DNA of 64,000 nt, from assembly GCF_902153245.2 (NCBI RefSeq), contig NZ_CABFWF030000012.1, positions 523,833-587,832 of the forward strand, written 5' to 3'. A model generated the notes under the pieces. It saw only the letters and a list, made by a program, of their open reading frames with translations, did not search any database and was not told the origin of the DNA. Positions within the stretch are counted from its first letter, which is position 1; every line of letters starts with the position of its first letter. Source of the DNA: Pseudorhizobium endolithicum. Its GTDB lineage: Bacteria > Pseudomonadota > Alphaproteobacteria > Rhizobiales > Rhizobiaceae. Shown in pieces: positions 8,336 to 17,780 of the stretch. The translations under genes and the position numbers were made by a program.

Positions 8336-8867
8336 ATGCCTCGCCGACCAGCCGGCCCACGCCCTCGAGCCAGTGGTCACGGATGCCCATTTCCCTTAGA
8401 TGGGCGACAGTATTGATGACATAGGCGTAATTCGGCCCGGACTTGCCGGCAGCAAGGCGGACGATATCCGCGGCCTCCGCCACATCGAGGGCGCCAGCAT
8501 ATTGCAGATGTCCGCGGTCGACCACATAGCCGACCGCCTCCACACGACGGCCGTCGCCGAGCAGCACGGGCAGCAGCCGCTCCTTGTAGACATGGGTCAC
8601 GAGTTCCCGCTCCCGCAGATAGTCCAGCACGTCCGGCCGATCCTCGCCGCTCACGCGGAAGGCCACGCCGCGGCAGGAGCCGCCCCGGTCGAGCCCCAGA
8701 ACCAGACCAGGCCTCTCCGGCGTACCGCGATGAACGTGGGAGCGCACGCAGAGGGAACGACGGTATCCGAAAACATGGGCCTCCGATTTCTCGACATACG
8801 GAAAGCCCGGATTCCACATGAGTGAACCGTAGCCAAACACCCAAAATTCGTCCATATCCGGCGCCAT
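8334..8867 (-). CDS. Gamma-glutamylcyclotransferase, ChaC family
   Basis: About 177 residues with the ChaC nucleotide-binding-like motif FGYGSLMWNPGF near the N-terminus, the block RSLCVRSHVHRGTPERPGLVLGLDRGGSCRGVAFRV (described by its SHVHRGTPE core), and the C-terminal GPNYAYVINTVAHLREMGI. ChaC enzymes cleave glutathione to 5-oxoproline and Cys-Gly. The ATG at 8867 is preferred; 8855 (MDEF) is also possible. The first in-frame ATG at 8900 adds residues unlike the family. Confidence 0.85.
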   Translation of the reverse strand: MAPDMDEFWVFGYGSLMWNPGFPYVEKSEAHVFGYRRSLCVRSHVHRGTPERPGLVLGLDRGGSCRGVAFRVSGEDRPDVLDYLRERELVTHVYKERLLPVLLGDGRRVEAVGYVVDRGHLQYAGALDVAEAADIVRLAAGKSGPNYAYVINTVAHLREMGIRDHWLEGVGRLVGEA

Positions 8868-8924
8868 GCGTTCCCGACGGCGCGTCGCATCGCACCGCAT
8901 TGAAGGCCACCATTGGAGAACAAC

Positions 8925-9932
8925 ATGGCAGCGTCAAGCCGAACCCGCGTCACCCGCAAGATTTGGCTTCTCGCATTGGCCATCGTGCTGGCGATCGCGC
9001 TTTACACAGGCTGCTGGTTCTATGCGGCGTCCGAACTCAAGGAAAGGACGCTGGCCCTGCTCGGCAGCCAGGAGGCAAACGGGATTACCGTCGAATGCCC
9101 GGACGCCGAGTATCGCGGCTATCCCTTCCGCATTGGACTATTCTGCTCCAAGGTTACCGTCGACGACCGCAACAACGGCATATCCGCCACCCTGGGGGCG
9201 CTGCGATCGGCCGCACAGGTATACGATCCCGGTCATATCGTCTGGGAAGTGGATGGCCCGGCGGAGGTTCGCACCAGCCACGGGCTGACCGTCTCAACCA
9301 CCTGGGACAGCCTGCAATCGAGCCTCGTCACCAACGGGCGGGGCGTCGAGCGGAGTTCCACGGTGATCCAGGGCGGCAGCACCGGCATCGTTTCGTCGGC
9401 ACAGGGCCAGGCCTTCAACCTCGACAGCGAACGCAGCGAAATCCACCTGCGCCAGAACGGCGACGATCTCGACGTCGCATTGTCCCTGCTGAATGCCAGA
9501 GGAAGGGCCGAGGGACTTCCGGAACTGCTGCCCGCAATGACCGCGGTGGTCGATGCCACCCTGGTCGGACGCGCCGGCATGATCGACGGCAGCGATCCGA
9601 ACGGACTTGCGCTCTACGGGACAGAAGGCGAGATGCGCCGGCTCTCCGCCGACCTCGGTGAAGGTCGCGTTGTAACCGTCACAGGCCCGTTCTCGGTCGA
9701 CGAGGAAGGTTATCTTTCGGGGCGGCTGAAACTGCAGGTCGAACAGATCGACGCCTGGCGCCGCAGCCTCGCCCAGGCCTTTCCGGAAGCCGCTCCGGTG
9801 CTGCAGACGGTCGCGGGCATGCTCTCGGCTCTCAATGGCGGCGGGCAGAGTGCTTCGATCGACCTGACGATCCAGCGCGGCAAGGTCCTCGCCGGCGGTT
9901 TCATCCCCATCGGCGAGATACCGCGGCTGTGA
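8925..9932 (+). CDS. DUF2125 domain-containing protein
   Basis: About 335 residues. One N-terminal membrane helix (about residues 12-32) is followed by a periplasmic domain with CPDAEYRGYPFRIGLFC, typical of DUF2125, found in alphaproteobacteria with unknown function. GGAG six bases upstream supports the ATG at 8925; a TTG four codons earlier is less likely. It is convergent with tyrA, ending three bases from its stop. No catalytic motif is visible; the export signal suggests an envelope-facing protein. Confidence 0.8.
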   Translation: MAASSRTRVTRKIWLLALAIVLAIALYTGCWFYAASELKERTLALLGSQEANGITVECPDAEYRGYPFRIGLFCSKVTVDDRNNGISATLGALRSAAQVYDPGHIVWEVDGPAEVRTSHGLTVSTTWDSLQSSLVTNGRGVERSSTVIQGGSTGIVSSAQGQAFNLDSERSEIHLRQNGDDLDVALSLLNARGRAEGLPELLPAMTAVVDATLVGRAGMIDGSDPNGLALYGTEGEMRRLSADLGEGRVVTVTGPFSVDEEGYLSGRLKLQVEQIDAWRRSLAQAFPEAAPVLQTVAGMLSALNGGGQSASIDLTIQRGKVLAGGFIPIGEIPRL

Positions 9933-9935
9933 TCC

Positions 9936-10865
9936 TCACGTCTTCGGATCGAGCGCATGGCGCCCGAAGTCGGGCGCATCGACGTCCTGGCCTGCCTCGA
10001 TGATGGAGCGGCGGATGGCGCGGGTGCGGGTGAAGAGGTCGAACAGCTTGTCGCCCTCGCCCCAGCGGATCGCCCTCTGCAGATAGGCGAGATCCTCTGA
10101 AAACCGCGCCAGCATTTCGAGGATGGCGTCGCGGTTATGCAGGCAGACGTCGCGCCACATGGTCGGATCGGACGCCGCCAGACGCGTGAAGTCGCGGAAG
10201 CCGGAGGCGGAATACTTGATGACTTCCGATTCCGTTACCGTTTCGAGATCGTCGGCGGTGCCGACGATGTTGTAGGCGATGATGTGCGGCAGGTGCGAGA
10301 CTATGGCGAGCACCTTGTCGTGGTGCTGCGGGTCCATCTCGTCGATCCGCGAGCCGAGCGCCGTCCAGAAGGCCTTCAGCCGGTCGAGCGCCTGCGGATC
10401 CGTATCCGGCAGCGGCGTAAAGATGCACCAGCGGCCACGGAACAGGCCGGCAAAGCCGGCATCGGGACCGGACTTTTCCGTGCCCGCCAAGGGGTGGCCC
10501 GGAATGAAATGGACGCCTTGCGGCATGTGCGGCGTCATCTGCGCGATGACGGAGGCCTTGGTGGAACCGACATCGGTGACGATCACCCCGGGCTTGAGAT
10601 TCGGGGAGATCTGCCTCGCCACCTCTTCCGAGGCGCCGACCGGCACCGATACGATCACCAGGTCCGCATCCTTCACCGCCGCGGCTGCCGAAGCCACGTA
10701 GTGGGTTCCGAGCTGGAGTTCCTCCGCGCGCCGCAGCGTCTCGGCGCTGCGCGTGGAGATTACCACCTCCTTCGCCAGACCGAGTTCCTTGACGTCGCGG
10801 GCGATGGACGAGCCTATGAGGCCTATGCCGATCAGCGCTATCCGGTCGAAACATCCCTCCGTCAT
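9936..10865 (-). CDS. tyrA: Prephenate/arogenate dehydrogenase
   Basis: A 309-residue TyrA-type enzyme with the N-terminal Rossmann motif [16 protein letters not shown], and the conserved VTDVGSTK and [16 protein letters not shown] blocks that carry active-site residues. It oxidatively decarboxylates prephenate (or arogenate) toward tyrosine. In many rhizobia it is called tyrC because of possible arogenate activity; sequence alone does not decide. Its start overlaps the hisC stop by 4 bases (ATGA), so the two are coupled. Both use pathways related to aromatic and histidinol-phosphate transamination. Confidence 0.92.
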   Translation of the reverse strand: MTEGCFDRIALIGIGLIGSSIARDVKELGLAKEVVISTRSAETLRRAEELQLGTHYVASAAAAVKDADLVIVSVPVGASEEVARQISPNLKPGVIVTDVGSTKASVIAQMTPHMPQGVHFIPGHPLAGTEKSGPDAGFAGLFRGRWCIFTPLPDTDPQALDRLKAFWTALGSRIDEMDPQHHDKVLAIVSHLPHIIAYNIVGTADDLETVTESEVIKYSASGFRDFTRLAASDPTMWRDVCLHNRDAILEMLARFSEDLAYLQRAIRWGEGDKLFDLFTRTRAIRRSIIEAGQDVDAPDFGRHALDPKT

Positions 10866-11971
10866 GAGCTCCTGCCCATGAATTCGCCCAGGGTCTCGAT
10901 GACCCCGCGGTTGGCCTCCTCGGAGCCGACTGTCATGCGCAGCGAGTTGGCAAAGCCGTAGCCCTTTACCGCCCGGAGAATATAGCCGCGGCTGGTCAGG
11001 AAGGCGTCGGCATCGTCGGCGCGCCTGCCGTCGATATCCGGAAAATGGATGAGCAGGAAATTGGTGACCGAGGGCGTGACTTTCAGGCCGATCGACTGGA
11101 AGGCATGCGTCAGCTTGTCGAGCCAGAGCATGTTATGCTCGACTGCCTTTCCGATGAAGGCCTGGTCGCGGACCGCGGCAGCGCCGGCGGCAATAGCCGG
11201 GGCATTCATGTTGAACGGGCCGCGGACCCGGTTCAGCGCGTCGATGATGGCGGCCGGCGCATACATCCAGCCGATGCGCAGCGCCGCCAGACCGTAGGCC
11301 TTGGAGAAGGTGCGCGTCATCACGACGTTGCGGCTGGTCGACACCAGTTCCAGCCCCGCCTCGTAATCGTTGCGCCGGACATATTCGGCATAGGCGGCGT
11401 CGAGCACGAGGATGACGTTCTTGGGCAGCGCCGCCTGCAGACGGCGGATCTCCGAGACCGACACATAGGTGCCCGTCGGGTTGCCGGGATTGGCGATGAA
11501 GACAATCTTCGTCTTCTCGGTCACGGCGGCCAGGATCGCGTCGACATCGACGCAGCAATCCTTCTCCTTGACGACGACCGGCTTGGCGCCGGCAGCCATG
11601 ATCTGGATCTTGTAGACGAGGAAACCGTGCTCGGTGATGATGCCTTCGTCGCCGGCGCCGAGATAGACGTGGCAGAGGAGGCCCAGCAGCTCGTCCGAGC
11701 CGTTGCCGCAGAGGATGTTGGCCGGGTTCAGGCCATGCACGGCTGCGATTGCGTTTCGCAGCTCCGTCGCTTGCCCGTCCGGATAGATCTCCAGATGGTC
11801 GGCAGCTGCCTTGAATGCCTCGATCGCCTTCGGGCTGGCCCCCAGTGGCGTCTCATTGGACGAGAGCTTGAACACGCGCGCAACGCCGGGGGCATGTTCC
11901 TTGCCGGGCACATAGGCGGCTATGTCCAGTATGCCCGGACGCGGAACAGGCTCATTGACGACGATGCTCAT
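10862..11971 (-). CDS. hisC: Histidinol-phosphate aminotransferase
   Basis: A 369-residue class I/II aminotransferase. It has [14 protein letters not shown] near the N-terminus, GNGSDELL, the substrate/PLP contact segment IANPGNPTG, the PLP-lysine motif [17 protein letters not shown] and the late Arg in SLRMTVG. It transaminates imidazole-acetol phosphate in histidine synthesis. Sitting with tyrA it may also transaminate aromatic keto acids, as known for hisC2-type paralogues. The ATG at 11971 (MSIVVNE) is preferred; 8 more residues are possible upstream. Confidence 0.92.
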   Translation of the reverse strand: MSIVVNEPVPRPGILDIAAYVPGKEHAPGVARVFKLSSNETPLGASPKAIEAFKAAADHLEIYPDGQATELRNAIAAVHGLNPANILCGNGSDELLGLLCHVYLGAGDEGIITEHGFLVYKIQIMAAGAKPVVVKEKDCCVDVDAILAAVTEKTKIVFIANPGNPTGTYVSVSEIRRLQAALPKNVILVLDAAYAEYVRRNDYEAGLELVSTSRNVVMTRTFSKAYGLAALRIGWMYAPAAIIDALNRVRGPFNMNAPAIAAGAAAVRDQAFIGKAVEHNMLWLDKLTHAFQSIGLKVTPSVTNFLLIHFPDIDGRRADDADAFLTSRGYILRAVKGYGFANSLRMTVGSEEANRGVIETLGEFMGRSS

Positions 11972-12052
11972 GGAATCGACCTTCTGGAAAGACAAACCGG
12001 CGGCGGTAGTTGATCCTGTGGCATTAAAGCCGAAACCGGGCTTTGTCGAGGG

Positions 12053-12817
12053 TCAGGTCCTGCTCCCGCAAGCATCCGCCGCATCCCGCGTCGTCGGCAC
12101 GCCCCGCGGTGCAAGAACCGGCACGAAGACCCGCCGCGAAGCCCGCGTGGCGACCGGCAGACCCTGGTAGAGGCGCTTCTGTGCCTCCACGATGATGACT
12201 CCTGAAAAGACGGGCCAGAACCGCCGTCCCATCCGCTCGATCACGTTGCGGAAACGCAGGACGGTGCGGATCTTCGACGGGGGAAAGAACAGTGCCTCGG
12301 CGCTGGCGGCCGGCGTGAAGTTCGTTTCCCGCAGCAGCGAGGTCAGCTGGCCGCGTGAATAGGGCCGGCCGGAGCCGAAGGGGGTATGTTCCATGCGCGC
12401 CCACACGCCGCGGCGGTTCGGGACCACGATCACCAGCCGCCCGCCCGGCGCCAGCACGCGCCACAACTCCTTGAGCGTCTCGCGCGGGTTCTCCGCGAAC
12501 TCCAGCGAATGGACCATGAGGACGCGGTCGACCGACGAATCCGGCAACGGCAGCTCCTCGTCGAAGACGAGCGCCGTGGCCGACAGCTCGCCGGAAGGCC
12601 AGTTGACCGCCCCCTGCCCCGCCGGCATGAAGGCGAAGGTCCGCTCGGTATCGGATCGGAACCGGTCGAGATAGGGCACGGCATAGCCGAGGCCGACCAG
12701 CCGCTCCTCCGGGAGCCTCGCCCATAGCGAGGAGAGGGCGAGCGTAATGGCCTGCTCCGCCAGGCGGCCCAGCTGTGATTGATAGAACTCGCGGAGATCG
12801 ACGATATCGGTGTGCAT
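12053..12817 (-). CDS. Class I SAM-dependent methyltransferase
   Basis: About 254 residues. It has a methyltransferase-11-like fold with GLGYAVPYLDRF (a degenerate motif I), a DRVLMVHSLEFAENPRETLKELWRVLAPGGRLVIVVPNR post-I to motif III region (core WRVLAPGGR) and an N-terminal MHTDIVDLREFYQSQLGRLA. The substrate is unknown. The ATG at 12817 is chosen because longer versions would run into gloB, which is divergent. It is followed on the same strand by hisC, 81 bases away, and may belong to that unit. Confidence 0.8.
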   Translation of the reverse strand: MHTDIVDLREFYQSQLGRLAEQAITLALSSLWARLPEERLVGLGYAVPYLDRFRSDTERTFAFMPAGQGAVNWPSGELSATALVFDEELPLPDSSVDRVLMVHSLEFAENPRETLKELWRVLAPGGRLVIVVPNRRGVWARMEHTPFGSGRPYSRGQLTSLLRETNFTPAASAEALFFPPSKIRTVLRFRNVIERMGRRFWPVFSGVIIVEAQKRLYQGLPVATRASRRVFVPVLAPRGVPTTRDAADACGSRT

Positions 12818-12906
12818 CACAAAAAAGCTAGCAGAGAGCCGTTGGACATCATAGCGGGACCATCTACATTGAACCGCGACGCCATTATTGCAACGGGGGC
12901 AGCACC

Positions 12907-13677
12907 ATGAAGCCACTGGAAATCGAGATCTTTCAGTGCCGTAGCGACAACTATGGCGTGCTAGTGCACGATCCGGAAACGGGGCTGACAGCCTCCATCG
13001 ATGCTCCGGAAGAACAGCCCGTCCTGGACGCCGCCGCCCGGCGCGGCTGGACGCTCAGCCACATCTTCACGACACATCACCACACCGATCACGTGGAGGC
13101 GAACCTCGCCCTGAAGGATCGTTTCGATCTGCAGGTCATCGGCCCGATCAACGAGGCAGTGGCCATTCCCGGCCTCGACAAGACGGTGGCGGATGGCGAC
13201 GAGTTTGAGTTCGGCGCCCGCAGGGTCTGCGTCATCGAGACGCCGGGCCATACCGCAGGCCATGTCTGCTACCATTTCCCGGACGACAAGATCCTCTTTG
13301 CGGCCGATACGCTGTTTGCGCTCGGCTGCGGACGATTGTTCGAGCGCCCGGCTGCGGATATGTGGCACTCGCTGCAGAAGCTTGCGGCCCTTCCCGATGA
13401 AACCGCCGTCTATTTCGGCCACGAATACACGCTCTCCAACGCCCGCTTTGCGCTCACCATCGATCCGGACAATGCGCGTCTTCAGGAAAGGGCTCGCGAC
13501 ATCGATGCCGCACGGGCGGCAAACCGCTTCACCATTCCGACCACGATCGGGCTCGAGAAGGAGACGAACCCCTTCCTGCGGGCCACCGATCCTGCGATCC
13601 GCCGTCACCTGCTGATGGAAAGCCGCACCGATGAAGAGGTGTTTGCGGAGATCCGCAAGCGCAAGGACAACTTCTGA
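12907..13677 (+). CDS. gloB: Hydroxyacylglutathione hydrolase (glyoxalase II)
   Basis: A 256-residue metallo-beta-lactamase fold enzyme with the binuclear metal motif THHHTDH at residues 56-62, a further His in [12 protein letters not shown] and the Asp in [17 protein letters not shown]. It hydrolyses S-lactoylglutathione to lactate and glutathione, finishing methylglyoxal detoxification in the cytoplasm. The C-terminal KETNPFLRA substrate-binding block is present. GGGGCAGCACC precedes the ATG. It is followed by the broken cupin gene after 12 bases. Confidence 0.93.
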   Translation: MKPLEIEIFQCRSDNYGVLVHDPETGLTASIDAPEEQPVLDAAARRGWTLSHIFTTHHHTDHVEANLALKDRFDLQVIGPINEAVAIPGLDKTVADGDEFEFGARRVCVIETPGHTAGHVCYHFPDDKILFAADTLFALGCGRLFERPAADMWHSLQKLAALPDETAVYFGHEYTLSNARFALTIDPDNARLQERARDIDAARAANRFTIPTTIGLEKETNPFLRATDPAIRRHLLMESRTDEEVFAEIRKRKDNF

Positions 13678-13689
13678 CGTTCCCGCCCC

Positions 13690-14124
13690 ATGACGATCAA
13701 GGATCCCCAGGAGATCATCCGCGCGCTCGGCATGCAGCGCCACCCGGAGGGCGGCTGGTACGCCGAAACATTTCGCGACGCCACGGGCGGTGGCCGCGGC
13801 CATTCCACCGCCATCTACTATCTGCTGCAAGCGGGTGAGCGGTCGCATTGGCACCGTGTGCGCGACGCCGCCGAAGTCTGACATTTCTATGCCGGCGATC
13901 CGTTGAGGCTCAGAATCTCGCCCGACGGCATCGCGGTGGAGACGATCACGCTGGGGCTGAACATTCCCCACGGAGAACGCCCGCAGGGCATAGTGCCGGC
14001 GGGGGCGTGGCAGGCGGCAGAACCGCTCGGCGCCTACACCCTCGTCGGCTGCACGGTTGCTCCGGGCTTCGACTTCTCCGCCTTCGAGCTTGCTCCGCCG
14101 GACTGGGAGCCCGGTTCAGCCTGA
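13690..14124 (+). pseudogene. DUF985 cupin gene interrupted by one in-frame TGA
   Basis: The frame from 13690 to 14124 reads as a complete DUF985 cupin protein of about 144 residues (start RHPEGGWYAETFRD, YYLLQAGERSHWHRV). The exception is codon 64, TGA at 13879-13881. Family members have Trp here in the motif DAAE-[VI]-W-H-[FY]-YAG, so one G-to-A change would explain it. The frame stays intact on both sides, with no other stop. It may be a recent pseudogene, a sequencing error or, less likely, readthrough. I see nothing to suggest selenocysteine. Its end overlaps the lysoplasmalogenase gene by 9 bases. Confidence 0.85.
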
Positions 14125-14763
14125 GGGCAGTCCCGCGACCGCGAGCGTGAAGACGAGTTGAGCTCCATAGTAGCTCGCCCAGACGAAGAGGCGCAGCGGA
14201 CGGCCCCGCGGGCGATCGGGCGCCACCAGAAACTTCTCCGTCGCCAGCGCCGTATCGGAGAAGAGGAACAGCGCGGCACCCAGGAATATGAGAGGATCCG
14301 CCACGGCAAGAGCGGTAAGCTCCATGCTGCCGATGACGATCCCATAGACCGCGACGGGTGTCGCCAATGGCCCCGCGGGTCGCCACAGGACGAGGATGAG
14401 GGCGGGCACCAGTACTGCAAGGGCACCGGCGCAGGCCAGGCGCCACGTCTCTGACGTCACCAGTTCCGGGTCCGCCCTGGGCAGGAACAGCACGACATAG
14501 GCGATGTGCGACAGGAGGAAGGCAACGAGCCCGGCCATGAAGGCGCGCTCGCCGTCATAGGCAAGACAGAGGTCCCCGAGGGCACCGAGAAGAAGGGCTG
14601 CGACCAGCCATCCCGGCCCGTCGGCGGCGACCGCATAGATGGCGAGGAGAAGGACCGGCGCCGTCTTCATGGCCGCACGGGCATGGCCGGCGGGCTTCTC
14701 CAGGCAGCGGAAATAGGAAAGCCCCAGCAGAACCGACGCTAGCAGGAGGAGAAGCGGGATCAT
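14116..14763 (-). CDS. Lysoplasmalogenase (YhhN family) membrane protein
   Basis: About 215 residues, mostly hydrophobic, with seven to eight predicted membrane helices. It has YhhN-family motifs: GALGDLCLAYDG (with the conserved acidic residue) in the first half and FLFSDTALATEKF toward the end. YhhN/TMEM86 proteins hydrolyse the vinyl ether of lysoplasmalogens; the bacterial substrate is not certain. It lies directly downstream of the YddG-like gene (9 bases) and is probably co-transcribed. A GTG two codons upstream is an alternative start. Confidence 0.82.
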   Translation of the reverse strand: MIPLLLLLASVLLGLSYFRCLEKPAGHARAAMKTAPVLLLAIYAVAADGPGWLVAALLLGALGDLCLAYDGERAFMAGLVAFLLSHIAYVVLFLPRADPELVTSETWRLACAGALAVLVPALILVLWRPAGPLATPVAVYGIVIGSMELTALAVADPLIFLGAALFLFSDTALATEKFLVAPDRPRGRPLRLFVWASYYGAQLVFTLAVAGLPSG

Positions 14764-14772
14764 ATGCACGAC

Positions 14773-15663
14773 CTATTCCGCCGGTGCTGCATCCCGTCTT
14801 CGGCGCGAAACGAGCATGTCGCGCGCTGCCAGAACTGCCCCGCCGGTGATCAGCAGGCAGGCGAGCAGGATGCGCCAATCAGGCTCGGCGAACCCGCTCG
14901 CCACCAGGATCAGCGTCGAAAGAAGCGGCGCGGCATAGCTCGCAGCCCCGATGATCTGGATGTCGCCGTTCTTGACTCCGTAGTCCCAGGCATAGAAGGC
15001 GGTGCCCACCGGCAGCAGGCCAAGCCCCACCACGGCCAGCCACTGCCCGGCGTCGGCCGGCCAGACGGTCGTTTCGAGCGCGAGGTGGCAGACGAATGAC
15101 AGAAGCGAGGTGGCAAGGCAGAATCCGGTGACGACATCGGTGGAGACGCGGTCGAAACTGCGCGTGAGCAGCGAATAGCCGGACCAGGTGAAGGCGCAGA
15201 GGAAGGCAGCGCCATAGCCCAGCGCATACTGGTCGTCGAAGGAGATACCGTTGCGCGACACTATCGCGACGGTGCCGGCAAGCCCGGCAAGCGCGCCCGC
15301 GACGTGATGCCACCGAAGCCTTTCCCCCGGCAGCAGCGCCGAACCCACGACGATGAACAGCGGCCAGAGATAGGCGATCAGTCCCGCCTCGACGGCCGGT
15401 GCGTTGCGTAGCGCGGTGAAGTACAGGAAATGATAGCCGAACAGGCCGGCGATCCCGGTGACCCACACCTTGGGCGGCTGCCGGAGAAGCTTCAGCCGCT
15501 GCGGCCTCGCAGCAAACAGGAGAAGCCCCGGCAGACTGCCGATGGCGAAGGTGATGGCCGAAAGCTGGAAGGGCGGCATTTTCCCCGAGGCCGCCGTCAT
15601 CAAGGCCAGCAGCGACCACATCAGGATGGCCGTGAAGCCGATCAGTGTCCCGCGTACTTTCAC
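14773..15663 (-). CDS. EamA/DMT-family exporter, YddG-like
   Basis: A 296-residue protein with ten predicted membrane helices in two EamA repeats. LMWSLLALMTAASGKMPPFQ and GLIAYLWPLFIVVGSALLPGERL resemble YddG, an aromatic amino acid and metabolite exporter. It starts with GTG preceded by GGAGGGGGCAGG. The actual substrate cannot be read from sequence. Nearby tyrA/hisC are on the same strand but not adjacent. Confidence 0.8.
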   Translation of the reverse strand: MKVRGTLIGFTAILMWSLLALMTAASGKMPPFQLSAITFAIGSLPGLLLFAARPQRLKLLRQPPKVWVTGIAGLFGYHFLYFTALRNAPAVEAGLIAYLWPLFIVVGSALLPGERLRWHHVAGALAGLAGTVAIVSRNGISFDDQYALGYGAAFLCAFTWSGYSLLTRSFDRVSTDVVTGFCLATSLLSFVCHLALETTVWPADAGQWLAVVGLGLLPVGTAFYAWDYGVKNGDIQIIGAASYAAPLLSTLILVASGFAEPDWRILLACLLITGGAVLAARDMLVSRRRRDAAPAE

Positions 15664-15690
15664 CCTGCCCCCTCCGGGGCAAACGCCCCG

Positions 15691-16464
15691 TCAGCCGCCG
15701 TATCTGGCGGCTTTCACATAGACATGCCCCATGCTCGTCGGAATGCGGGCATAGACGGGAGCATATACATTCACCGATTGCGCCTTGGCAAACCAGATCT
15801 CCATCGGCGTCTTCCGGAGATGCTCGATGTCGGAGCGGCCGCGGCGGAAGCCGGACTTCGGGACGTAGCGTATCTCGCAGACGATGACTTCCCCTTCAAA
15901 GCCTTCGGTCGAGAAGCTTTCCGTCCCCTTCCGCTTGAGGATGAGGTCCATTCGCGACTCGCCGTCATAGATCGGCACGCGGCTGGGGCAGACCTTGGCA
16001 TCTCCGGAGAACACCAGCCCGGTCAGCGGGTCGAGGACCGACCGCAGGTCCTCCGGTGCGACCGGCACCCAGTTCGCAGGCCGCCGCTTCGGCTCCGGCT
16101 TCATCACCGATCGGGTCACGTCCCCGTTGCGATAGGTCACCTCGTAGATGCGGGTCCGCTTGCCGGTCTTGTAGACGAGGTTGTAGCGCTCCGCTTCCAG
16201 CTTGTCTCCGCGCTTGCGGCCGGTGACACTGGTTTCCGCCGAGATCTTGCTGATGATCTCCGCCAGCCCCCACGACCGGAAGCTGCCGGTGATGCGATAG
16301 TCGCCGCTGCCGAATTCGCTGGCAAAGGACGCCTTGGCGACCGGCAGGATACCAAGCGAGATGTCATACTCGCTGACATGGCGGGTGCCGGCCGTTCCGG
16401 CTGGTCCGGCGATAAGCGAAAGCGCGAATGCAGCAGCTGGGATGGACCTACGGCGCCCGGTCAT
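15691..16464 (-). CDS. DUF3108 domain-containing exported protein
   Basis: About 257 residues. The ATG at 16464 gives a clear signal peptide (MTGRRRSIPAAAFALSLIAG), then a beta-rich DUF3108 domain with YDISLGILPVAKASF and KTPMEIWFAKAQSVNVYAPVYARI. DUF3108 proteins are periplasmic or lipid-associated and of unknown function. It is divergent from rpmB. No catalytic residues are evident. Confidence 0.8.
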   Translation of the reverse strand: MTGRRRSIPAAAFALSLIAGPAGTAGTRHVSEYDISLGILPVAKASFASEFGSGDYRITGSFRSWGLAEIISKISAETSVTGRKRGDKLEAERYNLVYKTGKRTRIYEVTYRNGDVTRSVMKPEPKRRPANWVPVAPEDLRSVLDPLTGLVFSGDAKVCPSRVPIYDGESRMDLILKRKGTESFSTEGFEGEVIVCEIRYVPKSGFRRGRSDIEHLRKTPMEIWFAKAQSVNVYAPVYARIPTSMGHVYVKAARYGG

Positions 16465-16599
16465 GGCTGTTTCCCGAAATGGTGAGCGCGGAGACCTCGC
16501 GTCTCCCGCAAGGAACATATAATGCCCGCACTGTGGCAAGAAAATAGCCCGCGATTGTCCTTACAGGTCGATGGGAGCGCAAAGAACCGAGGTTTTGGC

Positions 16600-16628
16600 T
16601 TGACGGGAGAGGCCTCACTGACTATAGA
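16600..16628 (+). promoter_or_regulatory. Sigma-70 promoter of rpmB
   Basis: TTGACG at 16600-16605 and TATAGA at 16623-16628 are separated by exactly 17 bases, close to the housekeeping consensus. The rpmB start follows about 90 bases downstream. This is the best-matching promoter I noticed in the window and suits a ribosomal protein gene. Confidence 0.75.
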
Positions 16629-16720
16629 ACCGCAACTTTCCAATCAGACCAGTTGGATCGGCGCGCCGGGCATTGCCCGGAAGTACCATTCGATTGCAGA
16701 AGAACAACAAAGGTGTACCC

Positions 16721-17020
16721 ATGTCTCGTATGTGCGAACTGACCGGCAAGGGCGTTCAGACCGGCAACAACGTCAGCCACGCAAACAACAAGACGCGCCG
16801 CCGGTTCCTGCCGAACCTGTGCCACGTCACGCTGATCTCCGACGCGCTCGGCCAGCGTTTCCGCCTGCGCGTTTCGGCCCATGCCCTGCGCTCGGTCGAG
16901 CATCGTGGCGGCCTCGACGCCTTCCTGCTGAAGGCCGACGAAAACGAGCTGTCGATGCGCGCCCGTCTCCTGCGCCGCCAGATCGCCAAGAAGACCTCCG
17001 AAGCTGCAGCTGCCGCCTAA
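16721..17020 (+). CDS. rpmB: 50S ribosomal protein L28
   Basis: A 99-residue L28 protein starting [29 protein letters not shown] (key block [16 protein letters not shown]). It is Arg/Lys-rich, with the conserved [20 protein letters not shown] region. It is a structural component of the large ribosomal subunit. The ATG at 16721 is preceded by AAAGGTG. It is transcribed from the promoter at 16600-16628. An imperfect hairpin (about 17046-17075) follows but has no strong T-tract. Confidence 0.97.
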   Translation: MSRMCELTGKGVQTGNNVSHANNKTRRRFLPNLCHVTLISDALGQRFRLRVSAHALRSVEHRGGLDAFLLKADENELSMRARLLRRQIAKKTSEAAAAA

Positions 17021-17100
17021 GCTTCGAACAATAATCGGTTCCGGGAGGGCTTGACGGGAAACCGCTCAGGCCCTTTGTCTTGAAGACAATCGCACTCCAA

Positions 17101-17129
17101 CTGGTGGCATCACCCAGGATAAAAAAATG
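17101..17129 (+). promoter_or_regulatory. Possible RNA switch in the yhhQ leader (preQ1-I-like shape)
   Basis: CTGG (17101-17104) can pair with CCAG (17114-17117), closing a loop TGGCATCAC. CAT in the loop (17108-17110) can pair with the yhhQ start ATG (17127-17129) across the A-rich tail GATAAAAAA, giving an H-type pseudoknot. The AGGA ribosome site lies in and just after the 3' strand of the stem. Small size, A-rich tail and the queuosine-precursor transporter gene recall preQ1-I riboswitches. The loop is shorter than the known consensus, so this is speculative. Confidence 0.25.
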
Positions 17130-17765
17130 CAAGTCACACGCTATACCCTCGTCTACGCGCTGCTTATGACGGCAGTCGTCGTCTCTTCCAACTTCCTGGT
17201 GCAGTATCCGCTCAGCGGAACCCTCTGGGGGATTGCCCTCGGAGACCTGCTGACCTGGGGCGCCTTCACCTATCCCGTAGCCTTCCTCGTCACCGATCTC
17301 ACCAATCGGCAGTTCGGCCCGTCGATCGCCCGCCGCGTCGTCTTCGCGGGCTTCTTTGCGGGCGTTGCCCTTTCCTTCTGGACCTCGGTTCCGCGCATCG
17401 CCATCGCCTCGGGCTCTGCCTTCCTGATTGGCCAGCTTCTCGACATCTCGGTGTTCAACCGCCTTCGCCGACAGACCTGGTGGCGGGCGCCGCTTGCAGG
17501 CTCGCTCGCCGGCTCGGCTCTCGACACGCTGCTGTTCTTCTCGCTCGCCTTCGCGCCGGCGTTCTTCGTCTTCGGCGCAAACGATCCCTTCGCGATTGAA
17601 TGGGCCCCGCTCCTCGGCGTCCTGTCGCTGGAGGTTCCGCGCTGGGTTTCCTGGGCGCTGGGGGACCTGAGCGTGAAAGTGCTGGTCGGCATCGTGATGC
17701 TCCTGCCCTATGGAGCGCTGATGAGTGTGCTGAAGCCGATGCCGCCGGCCCGGGCCCCGAACTGA
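17127..17765 (+). CDS. yhhQ: Queuosine precursor transporter (VUT family, YhhQ)
   Basis: A 212-residue integral membrane protein with about six helices and the VUT-family features SSNFLVQYPL, a first-half FTYPVAFLVTDLTNRQFG, and the acidic LAGSLAGSALDTLLFFSLAF. YhhQ imports preQ0/preQ1 bases for tRNA queuosine synthesis. AGGA lies 7 bases upstream of the ATG, after a short stem that could control access to it. It is convergent with the phytase-like gene. Start and family are clear; the imported precursor is not known here. Confidence 0.88.
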   Translation: MQVTRYTLVYALLMTAVVVSSNFLVQYPLSGTLWGIALGDLLTWGAFTYPVAFLVTDLTNRQFGPSIARRVVFAGFFAGVALSFWTSVPRIAIASGSAFLIGQLLDISVFNRLRRQTWWRAPLAGSLAGSALDTLLFFSLAFAPAFFVFGANDPFAIEWAPLLGVLSLEVPRWVSWALGDLSVKVLVGIVMLLPYGALMSVLKPMPPARAPN

Positions 17766-17780
17766 CAGTCCTCCGCGCCC

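Noticed and set aside
17046-17075. Hairpin after rpmB as an intrinsic terminator
   Set aside because: The stem is imperfect and the following sequence (TTTGTCTTG) is a poor U-tract.
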